64,000 bases of DNA from Roseiflexus sp. RS-1 (GCF_000016665.1 NC_009523.1:2914001-2978000), one strand, 5' to 3'; shown: positions 8,574 to 16,948, counted from the stretch's first letter. Notes: generated from the letters alone by a model not told the origin. Numbers and translations are program-made.

Positions 8574-8654
8574 TCATCCAACGCGAAGCAACCAGTCTCT
8601 TGGTGAGCTGGCAAAATACCAGAACCAGAAGTAATAGGCGCTTCGCGATTGCAT
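8574..8654 (-). CDS. Aromatic leader peptide of the aroH attenuator
   Basis: This 26-codon frame begins at an ATG (8654-8652) and ends with TGA (8576-8574). Residues 7-14 are YYFWFWYF: two Tyr, then Phe, Trp, Phe, Trp, Tyr, Phe. Another Trp follows at 21. Such a run is expected only in a tRNA-charging sensor. RNA segment 1 (CGCGAAGC, 8647-8640) overlaps codons 3-5, just before the run. Segment 2 (GCTTCGCG, 8589-8582) lies just before the stop, the layout of classical trp/phe attenuators. A weak GAGATAG ribosome site precedes the ATG. The peptide itself need have no function. Confidence 0.85.
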   Translation of the reverse strand: MQSRSAYYFWFWYFASSPRDWLLRVG

Positions 8655-8694
8655 AACCGGTGCTATCTCATTCGTCTCAGGTGTTGATGCTGCG

Positions 8695-8723
8695 ACTATA
8701 CCATACCCCGGCGAAGGTGTCAA
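8695..8723 (-). promoter_or_regulatory. Near-consensus promoter of the aro attenuator transcript
   Basis: TTGACA (8723-8718), a spacer of exactly 17 bases and TATAGT (8700-8695). Transcription would begin near 8688, about 34 bases before the leader-peptide ATG. The -35 box starts four bases past the stop of the response-regulator gene, so the aro unit has its own promoter. Confidence 0.8.
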
Positions 8724-8726
8724 CTC

Positions 8727-9317
8727 TCACGATCCAGAACCCAGCAGTTCTTCGGCTTCGATGATCGCCTGGGCAATATCTTTCATCTTGGCGCGTTTGT
8801 CGCGCGCGCGCTGCCGCAGCCGTTCGTAGGCGTCGCGCTCACTCAACCCCAGACGTTGCATCAGAATGCCTTTGGCGCGCTCGATCAATTTGCGCGCTTC
8901 GAGCGATTCTTCCAGTTCGTGCACCTGCGCCCGCAACGCCTGCAATTCGCGGAAACGCGCCAGCGCGATGTTGATTGCCGGTGATAGTTCTGCTTCGTTG
9001 ACCGGTTTGACCAGGTAGCCAAGCGCTCCAGCCTGCTCCGCTTTGCGGATGGTTTCTCTGTCGGTATACGCAGTGAGCATCAGGATGGGAGTCGGGCGCT
9101 GCTGATTGATCCGCGCCGCCGCTTCCGTCCCTTCCATTTCCGGCATGCGAATATCCATGATGATCAGATCTGGTCCAAGACGTGCCGTAAGATCAATAGC
9201 TTCGGCGCCGGTGCGTGCGATGCCGATGACATCGTAGCCAAGCCCTTTCAGTTGCTCTTCGAGCGTGAGCGCGACCAGATCGTTGTCTTCGGCAATAAGA
9301 ATGCGCGTAACTGCCAT
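8727..9317 (-). CDS. ANTAR-domain response regulator (AmiR/NasT type)
   Basis: The 196-residue protein has a receiver domain in the first 120 residues: acidic pocket AEDND, phosphorylation site in LIIMDIRMPEMEG, Thr in MLTAYTD and Lys in LVKPVNE. A coiled segment (residues about 125-145) leads to an ANTAR domain with the signature AKGILMQRLGLSERDAYERL. ANTAR proteins bind paired hairpins in RNA and prevent transcription termination. The ATG at 9317 is chosen because GGAAAGAG precedes it; the frame runs on to a GTG at 9335. No cognate histidine kinase is adjacent. Its target RNA is unknown. Confidence 0.9.
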   Translation of the reverse strand: MAVTRILIAEDNDLVALTLEEQLKGLGYDVIGIARTGAEAIDLTARLGPDLIIMDIRMPEMEGTEAAARINQQRPTPILMLTAYTDRETIRKAEQAGALGYLVKPVNEAELSPAINIALARFRELQALRAQVHELEESLEARKLIERAKGILMQRLGLSERDAYERLRQRARDKRAKMKDIAQAIIEAEELLGSGS

Positions 9318-9493
9318 AGCATCCGCTCTTTCCACTCACGTGTGGAAACGACAATGATCGTTCCAATCATATCATACTGTGTTGCTTTGTAAACCCTGCT
9401 TAATAGCCAGATTCCCACAATGACGCCCTGATAGGGTTCACCGCGCTGCCATATGCGCCCGTTCCGACCGGCGTGCATACTCTTGATCCGGCG

Positions 9494-10567
9494 TTACATC
9501 GAAGGATCGGATAGCGCATATGGCGCCGATATGCTGTCGAGCGCTGCGGCGACGATTGCGGCAGTAATGGCGTGGTGACGTGGCGCGCTGCGCTGCGGGT
9601 GGACCCGGTTGCTCAGCACGATGATGATCAGACGATCACGGGGGACAATAACCAGCGCCGGTCCGGTGAAACCGGTGTGACCGTAACTGCCGCGGGGCGC
9701 CGGTCCCATGAAGTTTGGTCGATCAATCATCCATCCGAGACCACACGCCTGCGCCAGTCCTGGCGTCTGATTGGTTATCGCCAGGGTCAGGGTCGTCGGG
9801 TTCAGGAGCGGCGTCGGCTGATGATCGCTCCCGGCAGGCAACCAGGCGCGGCAAAATGTCCAGAGATCACCGGCAGTGCTGAAGAGACCGGCATGCCCGG
9901 CGATGCCTCCGAGCACATACGCGCTTTCGTCGTGAACGACGCCGTGAACCAGGCAGCCACGCCATTCCCCATCAAACTCGGTTGGTGCAATATGCGCGAT
10001 CAGCGCAGGATCGGGGCGGAAGCCAGTGCGTTGCAGTCTCAGTGGTCGGCAGACCAGTTCGTCAATGGCTCTGTCGAGCGGTTGACCATACACGGCAGTG
10101 ATGATTTCACCCAGCAACAACGAATTGATGTTGGTGTAGGCGACGCTGCTGCCGGGCGGACGGGCGGGCAGCGCGTCGTAGACCGCCGCCAGCAACCCCG
10201 CGCGCCCCGCGTGACGGAGCGTCGAAAGGCGCAGGTCGAGTCCCGATGTGTGGGTCAGCAGATGCCAGACGGTAACGTCACGCGCACGAACGTGCGGCAG
10301 ATACGCCTGAACCGGCGCTGCCAGATCGATCTTCCCTTTGTCGTACAGATGCAGCGCCGCAGTTGCAGTGAACATTTTGGTCAATGACGCAATATCGTAG
10401 ATGGTTGCTGGCGTGACGGGATTGTTGCCGGATGGATCGTAGGTCATCGTTCCATACGCAGCAACGTGGAGAACCTCCGCATCACGCGCAACCAGGACGA
10501 CCGCGCCGGGAAAGATGCGCCCGTCAATAGCGCCGGTCATAATGGCATCGATGACTGGAATGGGCAT
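9494..10567 (-). CDS. Serine hydrolase of the beta-lactamase / penicillin-binding fold (class C)
   Basis: A 357-residue protein with the class C motif set: SLTK (Ser-x-x-Lys) in YDIASLTKMF, YTN in VAYTNINS, and HTGFTG in place of the KTG box. This family includes esterases, D-aminopeptidases and beta-lactamases, and sequence alone rarely separates them. No signal peptide is visible, which argues against a periplasmic beta-lactamase. It starts 12 bases after the stop of the beta-helix gene, so both probably share a transcript. A role in cell-wall or ester metabolism is a guess. Confidence 0.82.
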   Translation of the reverse strand: MPIPVIDAIMTGAIDGRIFPGAVVLVARDAEVLHVAAYGTMTYDPSGNNPVTPATIYDIASLTKMFTATAALHLYDKGKIDLAAPVQAYLPHVRARDVTVWHLLTHTSGLDLRLSTLRHAGRAGLLAAVYDALPARPPGSSVAYTNINSLLLGEIITAVYGQPLDRAIDELVCRPLRLQRTGFRPDPALIAHIAPTEFDGEWRGCLVHGVVHDESAYVLGGIAGHAGLFSTAGDLWTFCRAWLPAGSDHQPTPLLNPTTLTLAITNQTPGLAQACGLGWMIDRPNFMGPAPRGSYGHTGFTGPALVIVPRDRLIIIVLSNRVHPQRSAPRHHAITAAIVAAALDSISAPYALSDPSM

Positions 10568-10579
10568 GGCCGTCGCTGG

Positions 10580-12148
10580 TTATTGGGCAGGAGCACAGGG
10601 CGGGCGTTCGGTCAACCAGGGGTCGAACTCCACCAGATCGCCAGGAGCGTCGCCACGCCCGTCAGCGTGCCTGTCCGGTTCGTAGGGACCTTCCGCAGCA
10701 CCCCACCAGTTGCCGCGCATATCGATTGCCACATCACTGGTGGCGCCGCGCCCGATGCCGCGTTGCAGATAGATCGGGATGATCGGCGGCGTGTGCTTCT
10801 CGATGGCATTGTCGCGAATCGTTAACTGTGGCAATCCCGGCGCCTGTGGCAGGGTGCTGAGCAGGCTCAATCCGTTCGAACCGCCGATGAGTCCGTTGCA
10901 CACAATCGATCCCTGCAACAGACCGTTGGTTTCCAGGGTGAGGTTGGGACCATCCTGCCCGACCAGCAGATTGCGCTGGACATCGAGAATGACCGTATCA
11001 TTGGGGCTGAGGTTGGTGATCCGGACGTTGGGTGATCCGAAAGCCATACGGTTGCCGCCGATACGATTGCCGATTAGCGTTGCCGTACCGCCGTTCTCAT
11101 ACACGATTTCGACGGCAGCGCCGTAGGGCAGATCATTGCCGGTTATCTCGCTGTCACGCAGTTCGAAGCCTCTGCCCGCCACCCGCACATGACCGCCATT
11201 ATCGACGATGCGGCTCGAACGGATCGTCAACCCGCCGCGGTCTGATGCAAGAACCGTTCCCCCCGCGCCGCCGCCGCGCACTTCCACGTGTTCCAGCACA
11301 ATGTCGCTGCCGGGTCGCCCAAAGATGCCCTCCCAGCGCGGCAAACTTGCGCCGGTGAAGCGCACCGGACGATCCGCCTGACCCAGGGCATACAGCCGAC
11401 CATCGACGTACAGCGCAATGCCAGGGGGGATGCGCACCTCAACACCCGGTTCGATGATCAGGCCGGCGCCGGATGCCACCAGGGTATCGCGTCGTAGCGT
11501 GATCGGACTCTGGGCTGGCGTCCAGTAGGTTGTGGTTCGGATGATGTCGATCGGCACTGGGGTCGCGGTAGGCGGAGGACGGGTAGGGCGCGGCGCAGGC
11601 GGTTGGGTCGGCGGCAAGGGTTGAGTCTCGACCGGTTGCGTTGGCGCAGGCGGTTCTGGCGTTGGTTGGACGACGGGTGGCGGTGGAAGCGTTGGTTCGA
11701 GCGTCGGCGCCTGTGCGAGCGGTGCAGTTGGGGCTATGCCTGCCCCCTCAGATGCGACCGTCGGTATCGGCAACTCCGGCGTGGGCGAGAATGCTATCGC
11801 AGGCGTTGGTTCTGGCGTGGGTGAAAATGCCGTGACCGGCAGCGTTGCTGCGGGAGGCGGATACGGTTGCTGATCGGTTGACGGCAGGACGACATCGGTT
11901 GGCAGAAGCGTTGGGACTGGAGACACCAGTTGCGCCGGTTCGACGACGATGGCAGTCGCCTGGGCTATCGTTGCGACCGGAGTCAAGGCGCGCGCCAGTT
12001 CACTGCCGGAAGGCGGGAACAGCACCGCCAGCAGAATAGCGCAGGCGAGAAAGATGAGCGATGCCAGCAGGATCGCGGTATCACGCGAGATACGAAGGAT
12101 CGGCATACGCACTGGCGATTTGTTGGGTGGCGGTTCGACCGGATCCAC
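10580..12148 (-). CDS. Membrane-anchored right-handed beta-helix protein with Pro/Thr-rich stalk
   Basis: In this 522-residue protein a single hydrophobic helix lies at about 24-44 (DTAILLASLIFLACAILLAV), followed by some 150 residues rich in Pro and Thr that would span the envelope. From about 210 onward come parallel beta-helix repeats (short strands ending in G, N and D) such as VEVRGGGAGGT, NNGGHVRVAG-like turns and GNRIGGNRM. It resembles NosD or pectate-lyase-like surface proteins, but no catalytic site was recognised. The serine hydrolase gene follows after 12 bases. It is probably a surface-exposed, carbohydrate-related protein. Confidence 0.65.
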   Translation of the reverse strand: MDPVEPPPNKSPVRMPILRISRDTAILLASLIFLACAILLAVLFPPSGSELARALTPVATIAQATAIVVEPAQLVSPVPTLLPTDVVLPSTDQQPYPPPAATLPVTAFSPTPEPTPAIAFSPTPELPIPTVASEGAGIAPTAPLAQAPTLEPTLPPPPVVQPTPEPPAPTQPVETQPLPPTQPPAPRPTRPPPTATPVPIDIIRTTTYWTPAQSPITLRRDTLVASGAGLIIEPGVEVRIPPGIALYVDGRLYALGQADRPVRFTGASLPRWEGIFGRPGSDIVLEHVEVRGGGAGGTVLASDRGGLTIRSSRIVDNGGHVRVAGRGFELRDSEITGNDLPYGAAVEIVYENGGTATLIGNRIGGNRMAFGSPNVRITNLSPNDTVILDVQRNLLVGQDGPNLTLETNGLLQGSIVCNGLIGGSNGLSLLSTLPQAPGLPQLTIRDNAIEKHTPPIIPIYLQRGIGRGATSDVAIDMRGNWWGAAEGPYEPDRHADGRGDAPGDLVEFDPWLTERPPCAPAQ

Positions 12149-12280
12149 AAGGCAGCCTCAGATGCACAAACTTCTACGGCATCTTACCACAGCGCTGCAG
12201 TCGGTGCAATGCTAACCAGACCATTATTCTCCAGTACAATCGAGAGAGAAAACTTCATCGCCATCGAAGGGAGGATTGGT

Positions 12281-12493
12281 GTGAACTGCTGGCACTGTGA
12301 ACGACCGGCGCATGGCATATGCATCTTTTGCGGACGAGCGCTCTGCAAGGACTGTGCGCGCGAGATGCCTCACATTGTTGCCGTCTATCGTGACGACCGC
12401 GACGTGCCACGGGCGATTGTCACGACGCGCGCGCTCTACTGTGGCGTATGCGAACCGCGTGAAGACCCGATCGAACTGCCGGAACTGAAGTAA
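12281..12493 (+). CDS. Small zinc-finger protein, B-box-like
   Basis: A 70-residue protein with four Cys/His clusters: CWHC near the start, CIFC, CKDC, and CGVC near the end, with His residues between, a pattern suited to two zinc sites. The GTG at 12281 is chosen because AAGGGAGG lies six bases upstream and the first Cys pair follows directly; the same frame runs upstream without a comparable site. The B-box-type zinc finger may serve in protein contacts. The histidine kinase gene converges on it with a 13-base gap. The role is unknown. Confidence 0.7.
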   Translation: MNCWHCERPAHGICIFCGRALCKDCAREMPHIVAVYRDDRDVPRAIVTTRALYCGVCEPREDPIELPELK

Positions 12494-12506
12494 GCGTGCA
12501 TCGCTG

Positions 12507-14447
12507 TCAGGATGGCGGATTGATCGGCAGACGCACCATCATGGTCGTTCCAACGCCGATCTCCGTCTCAAAGCGGATGTCGCCCCCGTGATCCTTCACG
12601 ATGCCATACGACACCGATAGCCCCAGACCAGTGCCGGGTGTGTTGCTTGTACCGAGCGCACCCTTCGTCGTGACAAACGGCTCAAAAATCCGGTCACGCA
12701 CGTGTTCGGGGATACCCGCGCCGGTATCGCTGACGCTGAGTTCGACATACGCGCCACACTGACGGAGCGACACCGTGATCGTTCCACCGTCACGCCCGAT
12801 AGCATCGCGAGCATTCGTGATCAGATTCAGGAGCACCTGTGCAATCTGCCCGCTGTCGCACAAGATTGCTGGCGTCGGTTCGATGACGCGCTCCAGTGTG
12901 ATATTGAGTTTCCGCAGGTCGATCTCGACGAGGGTCAACGTTTCGGCAATCACATCGGCGAGGTGGTGGATGTCACGACGATGCTCACTACGTCGCGCAA
13001 AGGTGAGCAAACCACGCATAATGCTTCGCCCACGCTGGCATGCCTGTCGGATCACATCGAGCGCCTGATCCTTTTCGGCGCTATCGCTGGCGCTGCGACC
13101 GAGTTCTGCATAGCCGAGCATGCCGCCGAGCAGATTGTTGAACTCATGCCCGATACCGGCGGCGAATGTCCCAACCGCAGCCAGTTTCGACGACTGGATC
13201 AGTTCCGCCTGTTTCTGGCGCAACTCGCTGAAGAGACGCGTGTTCTCGATCGCCACTGCTGCCTGACGGGCGAACGAGGCGAGAATGCGGCGATCTTCGA
13301 TATCGAGACCACGCAAATGTTCGAATGCCAGACAAATCGCACCAGTCGCGCCATGATCGGTGGTCAGCGGGATGACCAGCAGCGTCGACCAGCGGATCGG
13401 ATCGTCGGAATCGATCACCGGCGCCAGTTGCTGGGCGCGTTCGTCGGCGATCAGCACAATCTGACCACGCTGAATAATCTCATCGTAGCGCGCCCGGTCA
13501 ACCTGAGCGGACTCAGCATGACGAACGGTTAATCCATGGACTGCCGGAACACGCAATCCATCCTGATCGTAGAGTGTGATCCAGCCAGCTTCGGCGTCGA
13601 GCAGCGCCGCGAGACGCTCGCAGAGCATGTGGAACTGGCGACGATCATCGAGGGTGGCGAGCATCGCCGTCGTCAGCGCCTGCAATCGCTCGAGGCGTTC
13701 TGTGCGGGCGCCAAGTTGTTCGCGCAGGCTGGTCAATTCGGCAAGGGTACGATGTTGCTGCGTCTGGATGTGCGCCAGGATCTGGAGACATCCCAGTAGT
13801 GCCAGTGCAAAGGGCAACACTGCGGTCGCCGAGTCGCGGAATGCGGCAAACAAGGCGCTGATCAGCATCATGGCGGGGATGTACCAGCGGAGCGATCCGA
13901 TTGCATCGTGCCAGCGTATCTGCCTTCCATCGGTGTCTATCGAATCAACGAGCGTTTCCAGTACGTACCCGAGAACGATCAACAGCGCCAGCGCCAACGA
14001 CCACACGAAAAGCGGCGCTATTGGGACGCCCAGAGCGATCAGCGCACTGCCGCTGGCGATCAATGAGCGAACAGTAATCAGGCGAATGATCTGACGCCCT
14101 GAGGAGACCGACATCTGGAAAAGACCGCCGATCAACGCAGCGATCAACACAAGCGACCAGTCTGCCAGCAGCGTTGCGCTCGCAAGCACAACCGGCGCCA
14201 GCGTCAGGCGCGAGCCTTCCGGTCTGTGCACTGCGAATCGATCACCCAGCAACACCAGAATCGTGATGGCAGCGCCGGTCACGAATGTTTCAACCGACAG
14301 GCGGGGTGGTCGAGTTGCGAGTGCGACACTGTTGAGAACCAGAAGAACACCCAGCGCAGCAAGCGTCGGGCGATGCAACCCCTGGTCCGGCATCGGCAAC
14401 CGAAAGATCGGGTTCCTGGAAGAAGGGATGATTCGTTCAGGCGACAT
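12507..14447 (-). CDS. Membrane sensor histidine kinase with GAF domain
   Basis: A 646-residue kinase. About six hydrophobic segments fill residues 28-215, then comes a short coiled coil, a GAF domain at about 265-400, and the kinase core. The H-box is GIGHEFNNLLGG with the phosphorylated His, the N-box is NLITNARDAIG, and the G boxes are DTGAGIPE and GTGLGLSVSYG. The HEFNN form belongs to the HisKA group found in NtrB-like kinases. No receiver domain or regulator gene is adjacent, so its partner lies elsewhere. The gene diverges from the bPH-domain gene. The signal is unknown. Confidence 0.9.
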   Translation of the reverse strand: MSPERIIPSSRNPIFRLPMPDQGLHRPTLAALGVLLVLNSVALATRPPRLSVETFVTGAAITILVLLGDRFAVHRPEGSRLTLAPVVLASATLLADWSLVLIAALIGGLFQMSVSSGRQIIRLITVRSLIASGSALIALGVPIAPLFVWSLALALLIVLGYVLETLVDSIDTDGRQIRWHDAIGSLRWYIPAMMLISALFAAFRDSATAVLPFALALLGCLQILAHIQTQQHRTLAELTSLREQLGARTERLERLQALTTAMLATLDDRRQFHMLCERLAALLDAEAGWITLYDQDGLRVPAVHGLTVRHAESAQVDRARYDEIIQRGQIVLIADERAQQLAPVIDSDDPIRWSTLLVIPLTTDHGATGAICLAFEHLRGLDIEDRRILASFARQAAVAIENTRLFSELRQKQAELIQSSKLAAVGTFAAGIGHEFNNLLGGMLGYAELGRSASDSAEKDQALDVIRQACQRGRSIMRGLLTFARRSEHRRDIHHLADVIAETLTLVEIDLRKLNITLERVIEPTPAILCDSGQIAQVLLNLITNARDAIGRDGGTITVSLRQCGAYVELSVSDTGAGIPEHVRDRIFEPFVTTKGALGTSNTPGTGLGLSVSYGIVKDHGGDIRFETEIGVGTTMMVRLPINPPS

Positions 14448-14514
14448 AGCGTCTCAGAATGGTGAGCGTCGCTTACGTGCGAGCGCAGAGCAACAATGCA
14501 GACCAGGGCACGAC

Positions 14515-14544
14515 TTGACGTATACTTCTGGTATACCATACCAG
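14515..14544 (+). promoter_or_regulatory. Possible operator in the divergent promoter region
   Basis: CTGGTAT (14528-14534) and ATACCAG (14538-14544) form a 7-bp palindrome with a three-base centre. TTGACG at 14515-14520 could act as a -35 box, which would put the palindrome across the spacer and -10. A regulator binding here could control the bPH gene, the kinase gene, or both. Confidence 0.3.
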
Positions 14545-14585
14545 AGGCACATGCACAAGAAGTACTAAAGTCAGGGTTTTTGCAC

Positions 14586-15215
14586 ATGGAGACATCGTTC
14601 AACGCGGCGGCGCTCGATTCCTACGCCGTGCGCATCACCAATGGAGTTGCAATGCTTGGCGGCATCCTGATGCTCCCGGCGCTGTTTCTCTACCTCAGTG
14701 GTCTGCTGGTTGCCGGCGTCGCGCTGACCGGGACAATTATCACCATAGCGATTGCGTTGACGCTTGCGGTGTGGTTGACCCTCAACTACGCCGTCCAGCC
14801 GGTCGCGTATGTTGTGACCGGTGATACGCTGGTTGTGCGGCGGCGTTGGGCGCGCGCACTGCGTATTCCGTTCAAGCAGATCATGGGAGTCTCATTCGCA
14901 AGCGCACTGGCGGATGTGCCGCGCTTCGGCTTGCGATGGTCGTTCAATGCTGGCGTGTTCGGGTATCATGGCCCGTTTCACCTCGATCCATACGGCAACG
15001 TCTTTTTCGCAGCGACGAACCGTGAGCGATTGGTGGCCGTGGCGCGCTACGACGCGCCCTCGCTGATCATCAGCCCCGCTCGTCCACGCGAATTTGTCGA
15101 GACATTCCGGGAGGCATTGCTCAAAAGCGCATCGATGGAACAGAGCGCAAAACCTGCACCTTCGCAGCAGCAATCACCACATCCTTTTGCCGCATACCAG
15201 CGTAGTATCGATTGA
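14586..15215 (+). CDS. Membrane protein with bacterial PH-like domain
   Basis: The 209-residue protein has two hydrophobic helices at about 18-65 and a following domain (VTGDTLVVRRRWARALRIPFKQI) typical of bacterial pleckstrin-homology proteins, ending in FVETFREALL. A low-complexity Gln/Ser/Pro tail closes it. The ATG at 14586 is preferred: the frame is open from 14496, but the stretch before the Met does not look coding and overlaps the promoter palindrome. AGGG lies nine bases upstream. Family members sit on the cytoplasmic face of the membrane; their role is mostly unknown. Confidence 0.6.
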   Translation: METSFNAAALDSYAVRITNGVAMLGGILMLPALFLYLSGLLVAGVALTGTIITIAIALTLAVWLTLNYAVQPVAYVVTGDTLVVRRRWARALRIPFKQIMGVSFASALADVPRFGLRWSFNAGVFGYHGPFHLDPYGNVFFAATNRERLVAVARYDAPSLIISPARPREFVETFREALLKSASMEQSAKPAPSQQQSPHPFAAYQRSID

Positions 15216-15274
15216 CAACCTTCAAGATCGTGATAAAATACACACGTTCACCTGAAACAGTGAAAGGGTCCAGT

Positions 15275-15754
15275 ATGAAGATGCAGAAGCCTGTATGGAT
15301 GCTGATGGTTGCGCTGGTTGCCGCGTTCGCGCTCGCTGCATGCGGCGGTGGCGGCGGCGGTGGCGGCGGTGGCGGCGGTGCAAGCACGACGATCGAGATC
15401 GCGTCTGATGGTGAAAATCTGGCGTATGATAAAAAAGAGTTCACCGTTCCAACCGGTCAGACGATCACGCTGACGTTCAAGAATGTCTCAACGGCGCAGC
15501 AGCACAACATCGTTATTGTCAAGGGCGGTGAGGATGTGGCTGCCAAAGTTGATGAAGAAGCAATCAACGCCGGTCCGCCGGACTTCCTGCCGGCTGATCG
15601 CACCAATATTATTGCAGCGACGAAGATGCTCGGTCCTGGCGGCAGTGAGACAATCACGTTCACTGCTCCCGCTCCCGGCACGTATCTCTACATCTGCACG
15701 TACCCCGCGCACTACGCTGGCGGCATGAAGGGTGTGATGACCGTCTCGCCTTGA
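15275..15754 (+). CDS. Lipoprotein blue copper protein, auracyanin-like
   Basis: A 159-residue type 1 copper protein. The lipoprotein signal ends in LAAC with Cys23, followed at once by 12 Gly and then the cupredoxin fold. The copper ligands are His77 (AQQHN), Cys141 (YICTYPAH), His146 and Met151 (AGGM), the azurin/plastocyanin set. In filamentous anoxygenic phototrophs auracyanins carry electrons from the alternative complex III to the reaction centre on the outer face of the membrane, and that is the likely role here. The ATG at 15275 has AAAGGG upstream. A strong terminator follows, so the gene is probably monocistronic. Confidence 0.88.
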   Translation: MKMQKPVWMLMVALVAAFALAACGGGGGGGGGGGGASTTIEIASDGENLAYDKKEFTVPTGQTITLTFKNVSTAQQHNIVIVKGGEDVAAKVDEEAINAGPPDFLPADRTNIIAATKMLGPGGSETITFTAPAPGTYLYICTYPAHYAGGMKGVMTVSP

Positions 15755-15778
15755 TGCAGCGCTTCAAACCAGATGTCG

Positions 15779-15812
15779 GGCGCGCAGGCGGATGCCTGCG
15801 CGCCTGGTTTTT
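15779..15812 (+). terminator. Intrinsic terminator of the auracyanin-like gene
   Basis: GGCGCGCAGGC (15779-15789) pairs with GCCTGCGCGCC (15794-15804) around GGAT, followed by TGGTTTTTG. An outer AAACCAG / CTGGTTT pair can extend it. It lies 25 bases after the stop and also separates the convergent SIS gene. Confidence 0.85.
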
Positions 15813-15836
15813 GTCCGGTGTCGCTTTCCTCCTGTT

Positions 15837-16880
15837 TTACCGCGTTTCGGTCACCTTGCGCAGTCCGTGCGGTCGATCTGGATCGAGCCCCCGCGCATGC
15901 GTCAGGTGAAAGGCGAGCAACTGCCCGGCAATTACAGCGGTCATCGGCGCAAAACGCTCCTCAACGCTGACCGGAAGCGACGCCGGTCGGTCGGCTGTTT
16001 CCAGGATGACAGACACGTCACTGATCGCGGTCAGATGTGCGCCGAGGTTCCGCAGGCGCAACGCCAGCGCAGCAAGGTCGTCGGCGACAGCGCCCTGCGT
16101 TGCTATCAGCACGATCGGAATACCTTCGTGCACCAGAGCGATCGGTCCATGCTGAAAGTCTGCCGCTGAGTACGGTTCCGCTACAACACGGGTCAGTTCC
16201 TTTAGTTTGAGCGCGATCTCCCACGCGGTTGCGTAATGATAGCCGCGCCCGATGGTAATAGCGGCGGTCGCGCCTGCCATCTCGCCAGCGATCTCGCGCA
16301 TACGTTCATCAAGGGCAAGGGTCGCTTCCATCGCATCAGGGATCGTCGCCAGCGCTGCGAGACCGGCAGTGTCATTTGCGAGGCTGAGGGTCAGCATCGC
16401 CAGCGCCGCCAGTTGCGCGGTGTACGTCTTGGTTGCGGCAATACTCCGTTCAATCCCGGCATGGATCGGAACCACAAATTCGGCAGCCTGCGCCAGCGGT
16501 GACTCCGGATGATTGGTGATCGCTATCGTCGGCGCTCCGCTGCGACGAGCATCGCTTACGACAGCGCAGATGTCGGGAGATGCCCCCGATTGCGAGATGC
16601 CGATGACCAGGGCGCCATCAAAACGCAAATGCACCCCGTAGCGTGTGTGGAGCGACGGGGTCGCCAGCGCAACCGGCATGCCCAGGGTCGCTCCTATGAG
16701 ATACTGCGCATAGCGCGCTGCATTGTCCGACGTTCCACGCGCAGCAATGACGACGTACCGGAAGTCGCGAGCGTGAAGCGCCTGCGCTAATCGGGTCATC
16801 GGTTCCATTTCGGCATCGATAAGCCGACGCAGTGCTGCGGGTTGTTCGTAGATCTCCTCAAGAAGCGTTGATCTGGTCAC
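15837..16880 (-). CDS. SIS-domain sugar isomerase/deaminase (GlmS C-terminal / AgaS-like)
   Basis: The 347 residues hold two SIS domains and no glutaminase domain. Visible motifs are the start LEEIYEQPAALR, the phosphosugar loop ARGTSDNAARY, ISQSGASPD, TNHPESPLA, and ERSIAATKTYTAQ, all of which occur in the isomerase half of glucosamine-6-phosphate synthase. Proteins of this length act as amino-sugar-phosphate deaminases or isomerases. Without the amidotransferase domain it should work in the degradative direction or with free ammonia. AAGGAG lies about seven bases before the ATG. A 28-bp palindrome upstream suggests its own repressor. Confidence 0.82.
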   Translation of the reverse strand: MTRSTLLEEIYEQPAALRRLIDAEMEPMTRLAQALHARDFRYVVIAARGTSDNAARYAQYLIGATLGMPVALATPSLHTRYGVHLRFDGALVIGISQSGASPDICAVVSDARRSGAPTIAITNHPESPLAQAAEFVVPIHAGIERSIAATKTYTAQLAALAMLTLSLANDTAGLAALATIPDAMEATLALDERMREIAGEMAGATAAITIGRGYHYATAWEIALKLKELTRVVAEPYSAADFQHGPIALVHEGIPIVLIATQGAVADDLAALALRLRNLGAHLTAISDVSVILETADRPASLPVSVEERFAPMTAVIAGQLLAFHLTHARGLDPDRPHGLRKVTETR

Positions 16881-16899
16881 GACATATCTCCTTGTGATG

Positions 16900-16948
16900 G
16901 CACGATCATTCAGCGCTAATCGTGCCGCATTGCGGAGGGCGTGTCAAG
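16900..16948 (-). promoter_or_regulatory. Promoter and palindromic operator of the SIS gene
   Basis: GGCACGAT (16900-16907) and ATCGTGCC (16920-16927) are exact inverted repeats 12 bases apart. TTGACA (16948-16943) with a 17-base spacer points to CACGAT (16925-16920) as a poor -10 box, which lies inside the right arm. This arrangement suits repression by a dimeric sugar-responsive regulator. Positions 16949-17199 hold no gene; only a weak TATAAC at about 17020 for the + strand was noted. Confidence 0.5.
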
